This document shows, in pieces, positions 15,029-64,000 of a stretch of 64,000 nt of DNA (positions within the stretch are counted from its first letter, which is position 1; each line of letters starts with the position of its first letter). The notes below the pieces were generated by a model that was not told the origin of the DNA, made no database searches, and saw only the letters and a list, made by a program, of their open reading frames with translations. The stretch is from positions 12,086,501-12,150,500 of the forward strand of contig JANCRA010000019.1 in the NCBI GenBank assembly GCA_024362935.1. Direction: 5' to 3'. Both the position numbers and the translations under genes were made by a program. This DNA comes from Setophaga petechia. Its lineage: Eukaryota > Chordata > Aves > Passeriformes > Parulidae.

Positions 15029-64000
<48,972 letters not shown>

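Overview
The window is vertebrate nuclear DNA, almost certainly from a bird. It is AT-rich and intron-rich, and carries one split gene on the + strand. Its only recognisable interspersed repeats are CR1 LINE fragments ending in the bird-typical 'TTCTATGATTCTATG'-like 3' tail. CR1 also occurs in other reptiles and the species cannot be fixed. I see no bacterial, phage or organellar sequence, no second gene, and no CpG island or promoter.

The gene is PREX2 (P-Rex2, a Rac guanine-nucleotide exchange factor). Twenty-one consecutive coding exons, matching exons 2-22 of the mammalian gene, lie between 15029 and 63361. Spliced, they give 2412 nt (804 codons) that start and end in phase 0 and contain no stop or frameshift. 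Exon 1 (start codon and N-terminal 47 or so residues) lies upstream of the window; the C-terminal half lies downstream. Residue numbers below count from the first residue of exon 2; adding 47 gives the approximate human number. Comparisons with human P-Rex2 are from memory of that protein.

Layout: 1-15028 is the 3' part of intron 1. 15029-21809 (exons 2-6) holds the DH (RhoGEF) domain minus its start. 28963-38364 (exons 7-9) holds the PH domain. 40949-46621 (exons 10-12) holds DEP1. 47944-50702 (exons 13-16) holds DEP2. 50851-52395 (exons 17-18) holds PDZ1. 56741-59221 (exons 19-20) holds PDZ2. 62234-63361 (exons 21-22) starts the C-terminal helical/IP4P-like region. In the known family the DH-PH pair exchanges GDP for GTP on Rac, PIP3 and G-beta-gamma activate it, and the DEP/PDZ modules hold it autoinhibited and dock partners; P-Rex2 also inhibits PTEN.

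Notable points: intron 14 has a non-canonical GC-AG donor; intron 2 is only 77 bp; intron 6 has a perfect 19-bp inverted repeat with a 3-nt loop; intron 8 has a roughly 1.5-kb stretch rich in pyrimidines on the + strand; intron 18 holds a roughly 2.2-kb CR1 copy with decayed ORF1 (coiled coil and GDSL esterase) and reverse transcriptase but without the endonuclease segment. I found no convincing undescribed biological system; the findings are local oddities.
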